Assembly (NCBI RefSeq): GCF_002797935.1
Contig: NZ_PGER01000001.1
Coordinates: 558,001 to 622,000, forward strand
DNA from: Flavobacterium sp. 1
GTDB lineage: Bacteria; Bacteroidota; Bacteroidia; Flavobacteriales; Flavobacteriaceae
DNA: 64,000 nucleotides
Direction of reading: 5' to 3'
Position numbers and translations under genes: made by a program. Shown here in pieces: positions 8,870-19,765 of the stretch (position 1 is its first letter; the number at the start of each line of letters is the position of its first letter). A model generated the notes under the pieces. The model was not told the origin of the DNA, ran no database searches, and worked only from the letters and a program-made list of their open reading frames with translations.

Positions 8870-10255
8870 CTAAACCATATCCTCTGGTTTCACCCATTCG
8901 TCAAATTCTTCGGGAGTTACATAGCCTAATCGTACCGCTTCTTCTTTAAGGGTAGTTCCATTTTTGTGAGCCGTCTGTGCAATTTCTGCCGATTTATAAT
9001 ATCCGATTTTGGTGTTCAAAGCTGTAACCAGCATCAAAGAGTTATTAACCAATTCCTCAATGCGTTTGTAATTAGGTTCAATTCCCTGCGCACAATGAAT
9101 GTCGAATGAATGGCAGACATCTCCCAGCAATTCCGCCGATTGTAAAAAGTTGGCAGCCATCATCGGTTTAAAAACATTCAGTTCATATTGGCCCTGCATA
9201 CCGCCAATGGTAATCGCCATGTCATTCCCAATCACCTGGGCGCAAACCATCGTCAGTGCTTCGCATTGTGTAGGGTTTACTTTTCCAGGCATAATGGAGG
9301 AACCAGGTTCATTTTCAGGAATAAGGATTTCGCCGATGCCAGAACGAGGACCCGAAGCCAGCATCCGAATATCATTGGCAATTTTGTTTAAAGAAACGGC
9401 TAACTGTTTCAGCGCACCATGGGTTTCTACAATTGCATCGTGTGCTGCCAATGCTTCAAATTTATTGGAAGCAGTCACAAAAGGATGGCCTGTAAATTGA
9501 GAAATATATTCGGCTACTTTTGTGTCGTATCCCTTTGGAGTATTTAAACCAGTTCCTACTGCTGTACCGCCCAAAGCTATTTCGGATAAGTGTGGCAATG
9601 TGTTCTTTACGGCTTTCAAACCAAAATCCAATTGCGCGGCATAACCCGAAATTTCCTGTCCCAAGGTAAGGGGAGTGGCATCCATCAAATGAGTGCGTCC
9701 AATTTTGACAACCGATTTAAATTCGGCAGCTTTTTTTTGAAGTGTATCTCTTAATTTTTGAATATTTGGGATAGTATTTTCAACTACAGTTTTGTAAGCC
9801 GCAATGTGCATAGCCGTTGGAAAAGTATCATTAGACGATTGTGATTTGTTGACATCGTCATTGGCTTTGATAAATGGTTTGTCATCAGCAATATTCAGCC
9901 CTTTTAAAACCTGAACCCGATTAGCAATCACTTCATTAACATTCATATTGCTTTGCGTACCAGAACCGGTCTGCCAAATCACCAGCGGAAATTCCTCAGA
10001 AAGTTTTCCTGCCAAGATTTCATCGCATGCCAAAGCTATATAATCCCTTTTTTCTGTGGATAAAACACCTAATTCACAATTGGTATAAGCAGCAGCTTTT
10101 TTGAGATAGGCAAAACCTTCAATAATAGCTTTTGGCATGGATGCAGGCGACCCAATCTTGAAATTGTTTCGGGAACGTTCGGTTTGTGCTCCCCAATATC
10201 TGTCGGAGGGAACCTGTACTTCGCCCATAGTGTCTTTTTCGGTTCTAAAGTTCAT
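8870..10255 (-). CDS. fumC: Class II fumarate hydratase
   Basis: A 461-residue enzyme of the aspartase/fumarase superfamily that interconverts fumarate and malate in the TCA cycle. Seen are [10 protein letters not shown] at 96-105, the GRTHL segment with His189, and the superfamily signature [10 protein letters not shown] at 318-327. Length matches class II (iron-independent) fumarases. Aspartate ammonia-lyase is the main alternative, but overall sequence features and the N-terminal [14 protein letters not shown] are those of FumC. It is monocistronic, and the start matches the conserved N terminus. Confidence 0.95.
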   Translation of the reverse strand: MNFRTEKDTMGEVQVPSDRYWGAQTERSRNNFKIGSPASMPKAIIEGFAYLKKAAAYTNCELGVLSTEKRDYIALACDEILAGKLSEEFPLVIWQTGSGTQSNMNVNEVIANRVQVLKGLNIADDKPFIKANDDVNKSQSSNDTFPTAMHIAAYKTVVENTIPNIQKLRDTLQKKAAEFKSVVKIGRTHLMDATPLTLGQEISGYAAQLDFGLKAVKNTLPHLSEIALGGTAVGTGLNTPKGYDTKVAEYISQFTGHPFVTASNKFEALAAHDAIVETHGALKQLAVSLNKIANDIRMLASGPRSGIGEILIPENEPGSSIMPGKVNPTQCEALTMVCAQVIGNDMAITIGGMQGQYELNVFKPMMAANFLQSAELLGDVCHSFDIHCAQGIEPNYKRIEELVNNSLMLVTALNTKIGYYKSAEIAQTAHKNGTTLKEEAVRLGYVTPEEFDEWVKPEDMV

Positions 10256-10356
10256 TTTTTGCGTTTTTAAGTATTTGAAAAAAGAATACCCTGCCGTGTA
10301 TTCTGTAATAAAGTTACTCGTTTTTTTTAGTTATAAAATCAGTTTGGGTCATAAAA

Positions 10357-10384
10357 AAAAGGTACTGATTGCTCAATACCTTTT
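10357..10384 (-). terminator. Terminator of the M16 protease gene
   Basis: Stem AAAAGGTA/TACCTTTT with a 12-nt loop. On the minus strand it is followed by a run of T, about 80 nt past the protease stop. Confidence 0.65.
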
Positions 10385-10465
10385 AACAGTTGGATTTTTA
10401 AGTAAATAACCAAGATGGAATCTTAGATACTTATGATCTTAGTTTCTTAGCAATTTTAAAAAAAA

Positions 10466-13177
10466 TTACTTTTTAACAAAATCTCCTGTATTTACAACTA
10501 CGAATTTTTTTGGATCAAAATATTTAACTAATGCAGTATTGATTTTTTGTACATCTAAGCTTTTAACTTTAGTTTCAAAATCCTCATAATCTTTGAATGT
10601 TTTTCCTAAATCCAAGTTTTCTCTTAGTTGGCGAACTAAAAACTCATCGGTTCCCAGCATCGTTTGTCTGTTTTGCAGCCATGATTTCAATGAGCTGTCA
10701 AATTCTTCTTTGGTAAATCCTTTGCTGATCGCTTTTTGAATTTCTTCATTCAAGGCAGCAGTTAATTTATCTTTCATTGTTGGATTGTAAAAGGCATAAA
10801 TTCCCCAATCGGTTGTTGGATCTATAGCATTAGCCTGCAAATAAGAACCGGCACCGTAGCTTAATCCTTCTGTTTCGCGCAAACGCTGCGGAATTCTGGA
10901 AGACAGGAATGATCCTCCTCCAAGTAACTCATTTGCCATAGAGACAGCAGGGTAATCAGGGCTTTTTTCTCCAATATTCAAATTGATTTTTCCAAGTAAA
11001 ACTGCGTTTGTTTTATCATTAATCTGAATGGTTTTATCATTTGATTTTACATCAAAATATTGAGTTGGAATTCTTTTGTATGCAATCTTTGAATTCCAAT
11101 TATCAAAAGTGCTGTTCAAGAAATTTTTTATGACCGTTTTGTCAATTCCTCCAACAAAAGAAGAAAAACTGTTTGTACCGCCATAAAAAGAAGCATAAAA
11201 GTTTTTAACATCTTCAATTGTAATTTTACTTAATGTTGACAGACTTTCATCTGTTGTCTCCGAGTAATATGGATGTGTTTTAGAATATAATGCAGTTAGT
11301 TTAGTTAACTCTTCACTAGCTACAGCTTGCGGTTCATTACGGTTAGCTTCCAGTCCGTTTTTGGTTTCCAGTTTTAGTTTCTCAAATTCAGTAACATCAA
11401 AAGAAGGGTTTTTCAGAATGTCTTGCACTAAGTTTAAAGCATTGCTTAAATTGGTTTTGTCAGTACTGATTCTCACATACAACCCATCTACAGAACCTCC
11501 GAAACTAAGGTTGATTTTGTATTGGTCGATTTGGTCGTTGATTTCTTTTTTAGTTCTGTTTTTCGTTCCAAGTTTCAGCATATTAGCAGTTAACATGGCA
11601 ATCATTGATTTTTGGCTTAATGATTTTTCATCTCCCATTCGCAGTAATATTCGGCCCTCAATTTTATTTCCTTTGGCTGGTTTTTCTAATAGGGCATATT
11701 TTCCTCCTGAGGCTAATTTTCCTTCTTCAGTAGATTTTATAATATTGGCTACAGATACTTCAAAAGTAGCAGTGTTGGCCTCCAAAGCTTTTCCTTTGTA
11801 TCCTTTAACGAGAGCAGCGATATCTTTAGTTTCGGATACTTTGGTTCTTTCGCTAGTTGTTTCAGGAATAAAACGTCCCCAAGTTCTGTTGCTTTGCAGA
11901 TAGTATTTTTTGGCAGCATTTTGAATATCCGCTACAGTCAAAGCTTCTATATTGTCTCTGTCTATAAAAAACAGACGCCAATCTCCAGCTCCAACAAATT
12001 CGGTCAATGCAACAGATAAATTGATGGTTTTGTTGTAGGTGTTCTCAAATTGCTTTAACAGTTCATTTTTGGCACGCTTAAGGTCTTCTTCTGTAAAAGT
12101 CATTTGAGGAACAGAATTCATAGTTTCCAAAAAGGCTTTCTGCACTGTATTGATGTCTTTGTCTTTGGCAATTTCACAGGCAAAATAACTGAATGCAGGA
12201 TCTTTTAATGTTATTGTATATCCATAAACATTAGTCGATAATTTAGTTTCAACTAATGCTTTGTATAACGCACCTGAAGGGTTATTGGTAATTATTGAAA
12301 TTATGGCGTTATTGGCAGCATATTCTTTATCCGAATAACTTGGAGTGTGGTATGCCATTCCGATATATTGAATATCACCGTTTCTTTTTAGCTCAACAAA
12401 ACGTTCTCCATCCTGAGTTGGCTCTACAGTATAGGTTTTTGGAATCTCGATTTTTGATTTTGGAATAGGAGCAAAGTAATCTTTAATCCAGGAAAGCGTT
12501 TTTTTCTCATCAAATTTTCCGCCAATTATAAGTGTAGCATTATTTGGCTGGTAATATTTTTGATAAAATTCTTTTAGACGGTTAGCAGGAACACGCTCAA
12601 TATCTTCTTTACTTCCTATTGTTGATTTCCCGTAATTATGCCACAAATAGGCAGTAGAAAGAATGCGTTCATTTAAAACTCCTGATGGATCATTTTCACC
12701 AATTTCGAACTCATTTCGAACTACGCTGAATTCACTGTCCAGATCCGATTGAAGGATTGCAGAAGTAATCATTCTATCAGACTCCATGTCTAGTGCCCAT
12801 TTTAAATTTTCGTCAGTAGCGGGCAAAATTTCATAATAATTCGTACGGTCATAATAGGTAGTTCCATTGGCTTGTGCGCCTTTGTCAGCAATAGTTTTTT
12901 TGATGTCAGTAAATTTAGAAGAACGTTTAAATAACATGTGCTCTAATAAATGCGCCATACCCGATTCACCATATCCTTCATGTCGGGAACCTACACCGTA
13001 AACAATATTTACAATCACATTTGATTGTGCGGCATCAGGAATTAATAAAATCTTTAGCCCGTTTGGCAAGCTGTATTCTTTGATACCTTCTACCGAAGTG
13101 ACAAGAGTAGTTTCTTGAGAGTAGGAATTTGTGGATAAAAACGACACAAAAGAAAGAGCAAAAAGAAGTTTTTTCAT
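10466..13177 (-). CDS. M16 family zinc metallopeptidase (two-domain, periplasmic)
   Basis: A 903-residue insulinase-family protease with an N-terminal signal peptide (residues 1-20, ending TNSYSQ). The inverted zinc motif HLLEH is at 76-80 and the third ligand lies in NEFE (Glu156), the expected 76 or so residues later. Two tandem M16 halves are present; the second (from about residue 480) lacks the zinc motif, as is usual. Such enzymes degrade peptides in a closed chamber, here in the periplasm. It is monocistronic, with a terminator at 10357-10384. The C-terminal half contains the RLRETEGLSYGAGSYL segment typical of the family. Confidence 0.92.
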   Translation of the reverse strand: MKKLLFALSFVSFLSTNSYSQETTLVTSVEGIKEYSLPNGLKILLIPDAAQSNVIVNIVYGVGSRHEGYGESGMAHLLEHMLFKRSSKFTDIKKTIADKGAQANGTTYYDRTNYYEILPATDENLKWALDMESDRMITSAILQSDLDSEFSVVRNEFEIGENDPSGVLNERILSTAYLWHNYGKSTIGSKEDIERVPANRLKEFYQKYYQPNNATLIIGGKFDEKKTLSWIKDYFAPIPKSKIEIPKTYTVEPTQDGERFVELKRNGDIQYIGMAYHTPSYSDKEYAANNAIISIITNNPSGALYKALVETKLSTNVYGYTITLKDPAFSYFACEIAKDKDINTVQKAFLETMNSVPQMTFTEEDLKRAKNELLKQFENTYNKTINLSVALTEFVGAGDWRLFFIDRDNIEALTVADIQNAAKKYYLQSNRTWGRFIPETTSERTKVSETKDIAALVKGYKGKALEANTATFEVSVANIIKSTEEGKLASGGKYALLEKPAKGNKIEGRILLRMGDEKSLSQKSMIAMLTANMLKLGTKNRTKKEINDQIDQYKINLSFGGSVDGLYVRISTDKTNLSNALNLVQDILKNPSFDVTEFEKLKLETKNGLEANRNEPQAVASEELTKLTALYSKTHPYYSETTDESLSTLSKITIEDVKNFYASFYGGTNSFSSFVGGIDKTVIKNFLNSTFDNWNSKIAYKRIPTQYFDVKSNDKTIQINDKTNAVLLGKINLNIGEKSPDYPAVSMANELLGGGSFLSSRIPQRLRETEGLSYGAGSYLQANAIDPTTDWGIYAFYNPTMKDKLTAALNEEIQKAISKGFTKEEFDSSLKSWLQNRQTMLGTDEFLVRQLRENLDLGKTFKDYEDFETKVKSLDVQKINTALVKYFDPKKFVVVNTGDFVKK

Positions 13178-13378
13178 TTTTCGTATAAATTAGTTGTAAG
13201 TTTATATTGTAAAAATATGTATTTTTTTGAAAGAATAATCACTTGTTTTGAAAATTTTAAGAAGGCTGTTAACTTTATTATTTAAGTTGATGCATTTTTT
13301 TTAAATTTATAAAATGTTTCTCATTAAAATTAAAAACAAATATTTTTAATAACTTGATTTTTAGTATTTTTTTAAGCT

Positions 13379-16015
13379 ATGGAAAATAAAAAAGCGGCAA
13401 TTGCATGGGCCAAAAATTATTTAAGAGGTGAAGATATTTCTAACAGTATTCCTTTTGAGGATTTGTACCAAAACTTAATAATATATGAACAGTATGGTTA
13501 TGCAACTGAGATACTGCTTAAAAAAATTGCCGAAAATGAAGATAAAGGTACTGAAATAAAGTTATCAAAATATCAGGATTTAGCGGATAATGTATATAAG
13601 GACAGTACATTGTCGTCTTATTTTAAATTTGATAAAGCAGTTAATATACTCAAATCGTTTTGTGATTTAGAATATACCAAAAACTCAAAAACATTGGGGA
13701 TTGCAGGAGCAGTCTACAAAAATAAATGGAAGTTTGACCATCAGTTTCATAATTTACTGCAGTCGCGGTCTTATTACAAAAAGGGATATCTGATTTGGAA
13801 AAATAAACTGCACAAATCTATCCAAACCGAAACCTACTGTATTAACACCGCAGTGAATTATGCTAATCTCAATGAGTTAATCGTAATAGAAAATTTAGAA
13901 CAGCTCTCTGAAACCTGCGAAATTACCAGTGAAACCATTACAAGATTTGAAACGGCTCAAAATACAAGAAAAGAAATCATTCAAGCCTATTTGACAGATA
14001 CAGATGCGGTTGTTTTTAAAGACGGAATTGAATCTCAGGATAAATTATATACTGCTTTGGCCGAAGCTTTTTTTGGTTTGAGAATGTATAAAAAAGCGCT
14101 TCATTTCATTAAATTATATACTCAGGATAAGACTGAGAATTGGCAGATTAAATCCTTTAGCAAACAGATCTATGATTTGGCTAATTATCAAAGAACAGAG
14201 AAATATCAAAAATCTACTAATAAGGACCCTTTTCAAAAAAGTGAAATTATAGAGGAAGGACAAAACAGCTGTCTGATTGCTTTAAATCTTGAGGCTGACG
14301 AAAATACAAATGCTGATGATGTAAAGCAAAAACAGCAGCATAAGTTAGGAATCGGGCTTTCTGGCGGCGGTTTTAGAGCGGCTTTATTTCATATTGGTGT
14401 TTTGGCAGCTTTAGCCGAAAAAGACAAACTGAAAGATATTGAGGTTATTTCCTGTGTTTCGGGAGGTTCCATTATCGGGGCTTTTTACTATTTGAAAATT
14501 AAGCAATTGTATGAAAGCAAAGCAGATGAAGATATTGTTCAAGACGATTACCTTCGGATTGTAAAAGAAATTGAAACTGAATTTCTGGGTGCTGTTCAAA
14601 AGAATATCCGAATGCGTCTGCTGACAAGTTTTTCTAAGAATTTAAAAATGTGGAAAGGAAGTTCGTATTCGCGTTCGAACAGATTGGGAGAGCTTTATGA
14701 AGAGTATTTTTATAAGCCATTACTGCCTAAAAAAGATTCTTTACCAATTTTTATGAACGATTTATTTATTAATCCTTTTGGTGATGAGTCATTTAAATTG
14801 AATGATGACAATTGGAAAAGAATTAATAAAGTGCCTCAATTAATTCTAAATGCTACAGCAGTAAATACAGGGCATAACTGGCAGTTTACAGCTTCTTGGA
14901 TGGGAGAACCGCCCACTTTTATTTCGGATGAATTTGATGTAAAACCCCGTTTAAGGAGAATGTATTATGAAAATGCGCCAGAGCAGTACCAAAAGTTTAG
15001 ATTGGGCTATGCTGTCGCGGCTTCTTCTTGTGTGCCGGTTTTGTTTCAGCCTTTAGTATTTAAAGGGCTGTATGAAAATTTTGATTTGGAGCTGATTGAT
15101 GGAGGCGTTCATGATAATCAGGGAATTGCATCAATATTAGAACAGGAATGCAATGAAATTATAGTAAGCGATGCCAGTGCTCAAATGCCGGATAATGCAG
15201 TAAATAAGGATAATGCCATGTCTTTATTTTTTAGAGTAGATACTATTTTGCAGGAGCGCCTGCGCGAGATTCAATTATTGGATTTAAAATCCCGAAAATA
15301 TACTTCGATTGTTGCCAAACTTTCAATTGTTCATTTAAAAAACGGTTTAGAACAGCTTCCTGTGAGCTGGATTGACTGTACCGATGTAAACCGAAGCATT
15401 TTGTATGATAAAGAAATAGAGGATGAAAATGCACTTTTGAGATATGGCGTAATGAAGAAAATTCAGAAGGGACTTAGCGAAGTACGGACCGATTTGGATT
15501 CTTTTAATGACCTTGAAGCGTATGCTTTAATGTACAGCGGGTACAGACAGATGATGCATGAAAATGATTCGGAGATTGTGAAAAAGGAGAATTGGAATTT
15601 CCTAAAAGTAGCAGAAAACTGTACTTATCCTGCAAATGAAAAACAGCTTGTAAAACAATTGAAAGTGAGCAGTTTTGTTCCTTTTAAAATTGTCCGAATG
15701 TCAAAATTTATTCGTATTATTTTATTGCTAATTGGTAGTGGTTTATTAATTGAAGTGCTATATTATTTAATTTGCAATTGGAATAATCCAAATCCATTTA
15801 AGCAAATTAATATTTCCTATAAATTTATTGGATTCACGCTTATTGTTTTTTTAGTTGGTTATTTTTCTAAAATTTTGGCTACTGTCATCAACATTGAAAG
15901 CGTAGTCAAAAAGAAACTTGCGTTACTATTATTAATAACTGTTGGTTGGGCATTTTCTCTAATTTATATTCGTATTTTTAATCCTTTGTACAATAGATTA
16001 GGTAGAATTAAATAA
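13379..16015 (+). CDS. Patatin-like phospholipase with long N-terminal helical region and C-terminal membrane segments
   Basis: An 878-residue protein. The central patatin domain starts near residue 321: oxyanion loop GLSGGGFRAA (326-335), nucleophile Ser364 in VSGGSIIG, and catalytic Asp574 in LIDGGVHDNQG, so the Ser-Asp dyad is complete. Residues 1-310 are helical, partly TPR-like, with no signal peptide. Three hydrophobic segments (about 776-795, 815-830, 848-866) suggest C-terminal insertion in the inner membrane with the lipase domain in the cytosol. Patatins hydrolyse acyl esters of phospholipids. A racemase gene follows after 19 nt. Membrane remodelling or a defence-type effector are both possible; nothing here decides. 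Confidence 0.85.
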   Translation: MENKKAAIAWAKNYLRGEDISNSIPFEDLYQNLIIYEQYGYATEILLKKIAENEDKGTEIKLSKYQDLADNVYKDSTLSSYFKFDKAVNILKSFCDLEYTKNSKTLGIAGAVYKNKWKFDHQFHNLLQSRSYYKKGYLIWKNKLHKSIQTETYCINTAVNYANLNELIVIENLEQLSETCEITSETITRFETAQNTRKEIIQAYLTDTDAVVFKDGIESQDKLYTALAEAFFGLRMYKKALHFIKLYTQDKTENWQIKSFSKQIYDLANYQRTEKYQKSTNKDPFQKSEIIEEGQNSCLIALNLEADENTNADDVKQKQQHKLGIGLSGGGFRAALFHIGVLAALAEKDKLKDIEVISCVSGGSIIGAFYYLKIKQLYESKADEDIVQDDYLRIVKEIETEFLGAVQKNIRMRLLTSFSKNLKMWKGSSYSRSNRLGELYEEYFYKPLLPKKDSLPIFMNDLFINPFGDESFKLNDDNWKRINKVPQLILNATAVNTGHNWQFTASWMGEPPTFISDEFDVKPRLRRMYYENAPEQYQKFRLGYAVAASSCVPVLFQPLVFKGLYENFDLELIDGGVHDNQGIASILEQECNEIIVSDASAQMPDNAVNKDNAMSLFFRVDTILQERLREIQLLDLKSRKYTSIVAKLSIVHLKNGLEQLPVSWIDCTDVNRSILYDKEIEDENALLRYGVMKKIQKGLSEVRTDLDSFNDLEAYALMYSGYRQMMHENDSEIVKKENWNFLKVAENCTYPANEKQLVKQLKVSSFVPFKIVRMSKFIRIILLLIGSGLLIEVLYYLICNWNNPNPFKQINISYKFIGFTLIVFLVGYFSKILATVINIESVVKKKLALLLLITVGWAFSLIYIRIFNPLYNRLGRIK

Positions 16016-16034
16016 AAAAAAAGGCATAAAAAGA

Positions 16035-16724
16035 ATGAAAAAATTAGGACTCATAGGCGGTATCAGCTGGGTATCAACAGCAGATTATTATAAGTTTATT
16101 AATGAAGGAATCAATAAAGAGTTAGGAGGAGTTAATTTTGCTGAGTGCATAATTTATTCTTTTAACTATGATGATATTAAAAAAAATAATGAAAACAACG
16201 ACTGGGATACTACATTCAATATGTTATCAAAAGCCTGCCAGGATTTAAAGAATTGCGGTGCCGATGCAATTATTCTTTGTGCCAATACGATGCATCTTAT
16301 AGCAGATCGGATTCAGGAAAGTGTCGATTTGCCATTAATACACATTGCCACCGAAACTGCAAAAGAAATCCAAAAAAAGGGCATTAAAAAAGTGGGACTT
16401 CTTGGAACAAAGTTTACGATGGAATTGGATTTTTTTAAAGACAAATTAACCGCTCTTGATATCGAAGCAATAATACCCGAAGCTGACGACAGAGATTTTT
16501 TACACGATACTATTTTTAATGAATTGGGAAAAGGATTAATTCTGGAAAGTACCAAGGCAAGATACCTTTCTATTATCGAAAAACTTATTGATAACGGAGC
16601 AGAGGGAATTATTCTGGGCTGTACAGAAATTCCGTTGCTGGTAAAACAGGAAATGGTAAAGGTTCCTGTTTTTGACACTGCTTTGATTCATTCGAATGCT
16701 GCAGTTGCATTTGCTCTGAGTTAA
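16035..16724 (+). CDS. Aspartate/glutamate racemase family protein
   Basis: A 229-residue cytosolic enzyme of the cofactor-independent Asp/Glu racemase family. Both catalytic cysteines are present: Cys82 in LCANTMH and Cys196 in GCTEIP. The N terminus KKLGLIGGISWVST matches aspartate racemases (RacD/YgeA type) rather than MurI. Family enzymes interconvert L and D amino acids by two-base proton transfer. It follows the patatin gene by 19 nt and probably shares its transcript; a terminator follows. Substrate specificity is not certain. Confidence 0.88.
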   Translation: MKKLGLIGGISWVSTADYYKFINEGINKELGGVNFAECIIYSFNYDDIKKNNENNDWDTTFNMLSKACQDLKNCGADAIILCANTMHLIADRIQESVDLPLIHIATETAKEIQKKGIKKVGLLGTKFTMELDFFKDKLTALDIEAIIPEADDRDFLHDTIFNELGKGLILESTKARYLSIIEKLIDNGAEGIILGCTEIPLLVKQEMVKVPVFDTALIHSNAAVAFALS

Positions 16725-16747
16725 TTCTTTGATTCTTTAATCATTCT

Positions 16748-16770
16748 AAAAGCCTTAAGTTAGGGCTTTT
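16748..16770 (+). terminator. Terminator after the racemase gene
   Basis: Stem AAAAGCC/GGCTTTT followed by a T run. Confidence 0.7.
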
Positions 16771-16913
16771 TTTGTTTTTGTATAATTTGCTCTAATAAAA
16801 TGTTTTATCATAGTTTAGGTTCGATAAAATGCTTAAATTTGAGAGTAAAATATTCTTTTAAATGATTGAATAGCATTTCTTTTTAATAGAATCTCATCTA
16901 AAACTATAGTAAA

Positions 16914-17819
16914 ATGGCATTTATAGACTATTACAAAGTATTGGAGATTGATAAAAATGCATCTGAAGCTGATATAAAAAAAGCGTACAGAAAATTGGCA
17001 CGTAAATACCATCCTGATTTAAATCCTAACGATAAAGAAGCCGAGAGAAAATTCAAAGAACTCAATGAAGCCAATGAGGTTTTGAGTAATCCAGAGAATC
17101 GAAAAAAATACGATCAGTACGGTGAACATTGGGAACACGGCGAGGAATATGAAAAAGCCAGACAGCAGCAGCATCGGTATCAAAATGGAGGAGACCAGCA
17201 AGGTGGAGGTTTTAGAGGCTTTTCTGGAGGTGGTGATTATTCGGATTTTTTTGAATCAATGTTTGGCGGCGGCGGTCAAAGAGGAAGCCGTAAAACAGCT
17301 GTGTTTAAAGGACAAGATTTTAACGCCGAATTACATTTGGACTTGAAAGATGTTTATACTACTCACAAACGAACCCTCACAATCAATGAAAAAAATATAC
17401 GGTTGACTATTCCTGCTGGTGTTGAGAATGGTCAGGTTATAAAAATAAGCGGGCAAGGAGGAGAGGGAGCAAATGGAGGACCAAAGGGCGATCTATACCT
17501 TACTTTCAATATCGAAAATCACACCAATTTTAAACTCGACAAACACAATTTATATACAACAGTCGATTTAGATTTATACACGGCACTTCTTGGAGGGGAA
17601 ATTACCGCCAATACCTTTGATGGAAAAGTAAAATTAACAGTCAAGCCAGGTACACAAAATGGCACCAAAGTAAAACTAAAAGGGAAAGGTTTTCCAGTGT
17701 ATAAAAAAGAAGGAGAGTTTGGTGATTTATTCATTTCGTATCAAATACTATTACCAACACACCTTACCGAAAGAGAAAAAGAATTATTCGTAGAACTTGC
17801 TAAGCTTAGAACAATATGA
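16914..17819 (+). CDS. cbpA: CbpA-type DnaJ family co-chaperone
   Basis: A 301-residue J-domain protein. The J domain fills residues 4-68 with HPD at 33-35, followed by a Gly/Phe-rich linker and two C-terminal substrate-binding beta domains. The zinc-finger CxxCxGxG repeats of DnaJ are absent, which defines the CbpA/type II class. It stimulates Hsp70 (DnaK); CbpA also binds curved DNA in E. coli. The stop overlaps the next start by 4 nt (ATGA), coupling it to the CbpM-like modulator, which strongly supports the cbpA assignment. Confidence 0.9.
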   Translation: MAFIDYYKVLEIDKNASEADIKKAYRKLARKYHPDLNPNDKEAERKFKELNEANEVLSNPENRKKYDQYGEHWEHGEEYEKARQQQHRYQNGGDQQGGGFRGFSGGGDYSDFFESMFGGGGQRGSRKTAVFKGQDFNAELHLDLKDVYTTHKRTLTINEKNIRLTIPAGVENGQVIKISGQGGEGANGGPKGDLYLTFNIENHTNFKLDKHNLYTTVDLDLYTALLGGEITANTFDGKVKLTVKPGTQNGTKVKLKGKGFPVYKKEGEFGDLFISYQILLPTHLTEREKELFVELAKLRTI

Positions 17820-18109
17820 GAACTGATAACTTAATACTTTTGAAAACCGTCAGCTCTCATTATCAATTAGAGCTTTCCTTCTTTACCCATCTTCATGATT
17901 TGGGTTTGATTGAAATTGAAGTCATGGAGCAATCTCCATATATTCACGAAAATCAAATGCATAATTTGGAACGAATGATTCGAATGCATCATGATTTAGA
18001 AGTAAACCCCGAAGGAATTGATGTCGTTTTTAATCTTTTGCAGAAAATAGAACATTTGAAAAAGGATTTAATGGCTGCCCAAAACAGATTGCGGTTATAT
18101 GAGAATTAA
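17816..18109 (+). CDS. cbpM: Chaperone modulator CbpM
   Basis: A 97-residue MerR-like helical protein whose gene overlaps cbpA by 4 nt. CbpM binds the J domain of CbpA and blocks its action on DnaK and DNA. The middle segment [25 protein letters not shown] matches the CbpM core in shape, and the C terminus is coiled-coil-like. Size, position and this core make the call likely. Confidence 0.85.
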   Translation: MRTDNLILLKTVSSHYQLELSFFTHLHDLGLIEIEVMEQSPYIHENQMHNLERMIRMHHDLEVNPEGIDVVFNLLQKIEHLKKDLMAAQNRLRLYEN

Positions 18110-18217
18110 GCTCCTGATACGGCTTGTTTTTCAAAAAATATAGCTGTAATGTGTTAAAATAATTAGCTTATTTGTGTGTTTGAGAGTTATTTATATTAGG
18201 AATTAATCACAAACGGA

Positions 18218-19000
18218 ATGAACACTATTTTTAGAATCGTTGAAGCATTCAAAAGTTTTCTTTTTGAAATTGGTGAACTTTCGGATTTTGCAGGGCGTTT
18301 TTTCAGGGAAGTACTCAAACGTCCTTTAGAATTCAAAGAATTTCTTAGGCAATGCTACAATATGGGTAATCGCTCGTTGCTTCTTGTAGGAGTAACTGGC
18401 TTTATTATCGGATTGGTATTTACCTTGCAATCCAGACCTACTTTGCAGCAATTTGGTGCCGTTTCATGGATTCCTGCCATGGTAAGTGTTTCCATCATTA
18501 GGGAAATTGGTCCCATCATTACCGCTTTGATTTGTGCAGGCCGTATAGGTTCAGGAATTGGAGCCGAGTTAGGTTCAATGCGTGTGACCGAGCAAATAGA
18601 CGCAATGGAAGTTTCAGGAACAAATCCCTTTAAATATTTAGTTGTTACCCGAATATTGGCTACCACTTTAATGTTGCCTATTTTGGTTTTTATCGGAGAC
18701 AGCGTGGCGCTTTTGGGCTCTTTTTTGGTCGAAAATTTAAAAGGCGACGTTTCGTTATTACTGTATTTTACTCAGGTTTTTGACCATCTCGAATTTTTTG
18801 ATGTTATCCCCTCAACCATTAAATCATTCTTTTTTGGTTTTGCCATTGGATTGGTAGGTTGTTTCAAAGGATATTATTGTAAAAAAGGAACGGCAGGAGT
18901 AGGGTTGGCGGCCAATTCGGCAGTGGTTTTTTCTTCGATGCTTCTTTTTATTATCGACTTTATAGCAGTTTTTGTTTCTAATGTTTTTTATGATGTCTAA
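18218..19000 (+). CDS. mlaE: MlaE-type ABC transporter permease
   Basis: A 260-residue integral membrane protein with about five to six hydrophobic segments. The family core is visible in the stretch from REIGPIITALICAGRIGSG to ELGSMRVTEQIDAMEVSG. MlaE permeases sit in the inner membrane in the MlaFEDB complex that moves phospholipids between the two membranes. It is the first gene of a three-gene operon with the ATPase and the MCE-domain protein, with overlapping or near-touching ends. Confidence 0.92.
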   Translation: MNTIFRIVEAFKSFLFEIGELSDFAGRFFREVLKRPLEFKEFLRQCYNMGNRSLLLVGVTGFIIGLVFTLQSRPTLQQFGAVSWIPAMVSVSIIREIGPIITALICAGRIGSGIGAELGSMRVTEQIDAMEVSGTNPFKYLVVTRILATTLMLPILVFIGDSVALLGSFLVENLKGDVSLLLYFTQVFDHLEFFDVIPSTIKSFFFGFAIGLVGCFKGYYCKKGTAGVGLAANSAVVFSSMLLFIIDFIAVFVSNVFYDV

Positions 19001-19004
19001 TGTT

Positions 19005-19757
19005 ATGGAAACCAATATAGACAATACAAAATCCATTGTAGTCATCAAAGATTTGAAAAAAAGCTTTGGGAATAATTGTGTTTTGGATGGATTTAATTTG
19101 GAACTGTTTCAAGGAGAAAACTTGGTGGTTATGGGAAAATCAGGTTCGGGAAAGTCGGTGATGATTAAATGCCTCATCGGATTGGAAGAACCAGATGATG
19201 GTAGTATTGAAGTAATGGGAAAAGACATCAAACAACTTTCTCGAGAAGCTTTGGATGAACTGAGAACCGAGGTCGGTTTTCTTTTTCAGGGTAGCGCATT
19301 GTATGATTCAATGTCAGTTCGTGAAAATTTGGAATTTCCTTTGAGACGGCACACCAAAAAGTTTGGTATCATTCAAGATACCACTCCCTTGGTTATGGAA
19401 GCATTGGAAAGTGTAGGTTTAGCTAATACTATAGATTTGATGCCTAATGAACTTTCGGGAGGAATGAAGCGTAGAATTGCTTTGGCAAGAACGTTGATTT
19501 TGAAGCCAAAAATAATTCTGTACGATGAGCCCACAACGGGTTTAGATCCTATTACCTCGAAAGAAATTTTAATGCTGATGGTTTCTGTTCAAAAAAAATA
19601 CAATACCTCATCCATAATTATAACGCATGATGTGGATTGTGCCAGAATGATTTCAAACCGTATGATTTTATTGATTGACGGAATAAATTATGCCGAAGGG
19701 ACTTTTGAGACTTTATTAAGCACTAAAGACCCCAAAGTACAAGCTTTCTTTAAATAA
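19005..19757 (+). CDS. mlaF: MlaF-type ABC transporter ATP-binding protein
   Basis: An ABC ATPase of 250 residues from the chosen start. Walker A GKSGSGKS is at 44-51; the signature LSGGMKRR and Walker B IILYDEPTTGLD follow in order. It powers lipid transport by the MlaE permease encoded just upstream. The frame is open further upstream, with other ATGs at 18990 and 18993 that overlap mlaE; 19005, 4 nt after the mlaE stop, gives the usual N terminus and was chosen. The MCE protein gene follows after 8 nt. Confidence 0.9.
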   Translation: METNIDNTKSIVVIKDLKKSFGNNCVLDGFNLELFQGENLVVMGKSGSGKSVMIKCLIGLEEPDDGSIEVMGKDIKQLSREALDELRTEVGFLFQGSALYDSMSVRENLEFPLRRHTKKFGIIQDTTPLVMEALESVGLANTIDLMPNELSGGMKRRIALARTLILKPKIILYDEPTTGLDPITSKEILMLMVSVQKKYNTSSIIITHDVDCARMISNRMILLIDGINYAEGTFETLLSTKDPKVQAFFK

Positions 19758-19765
19758 GTATAAAA

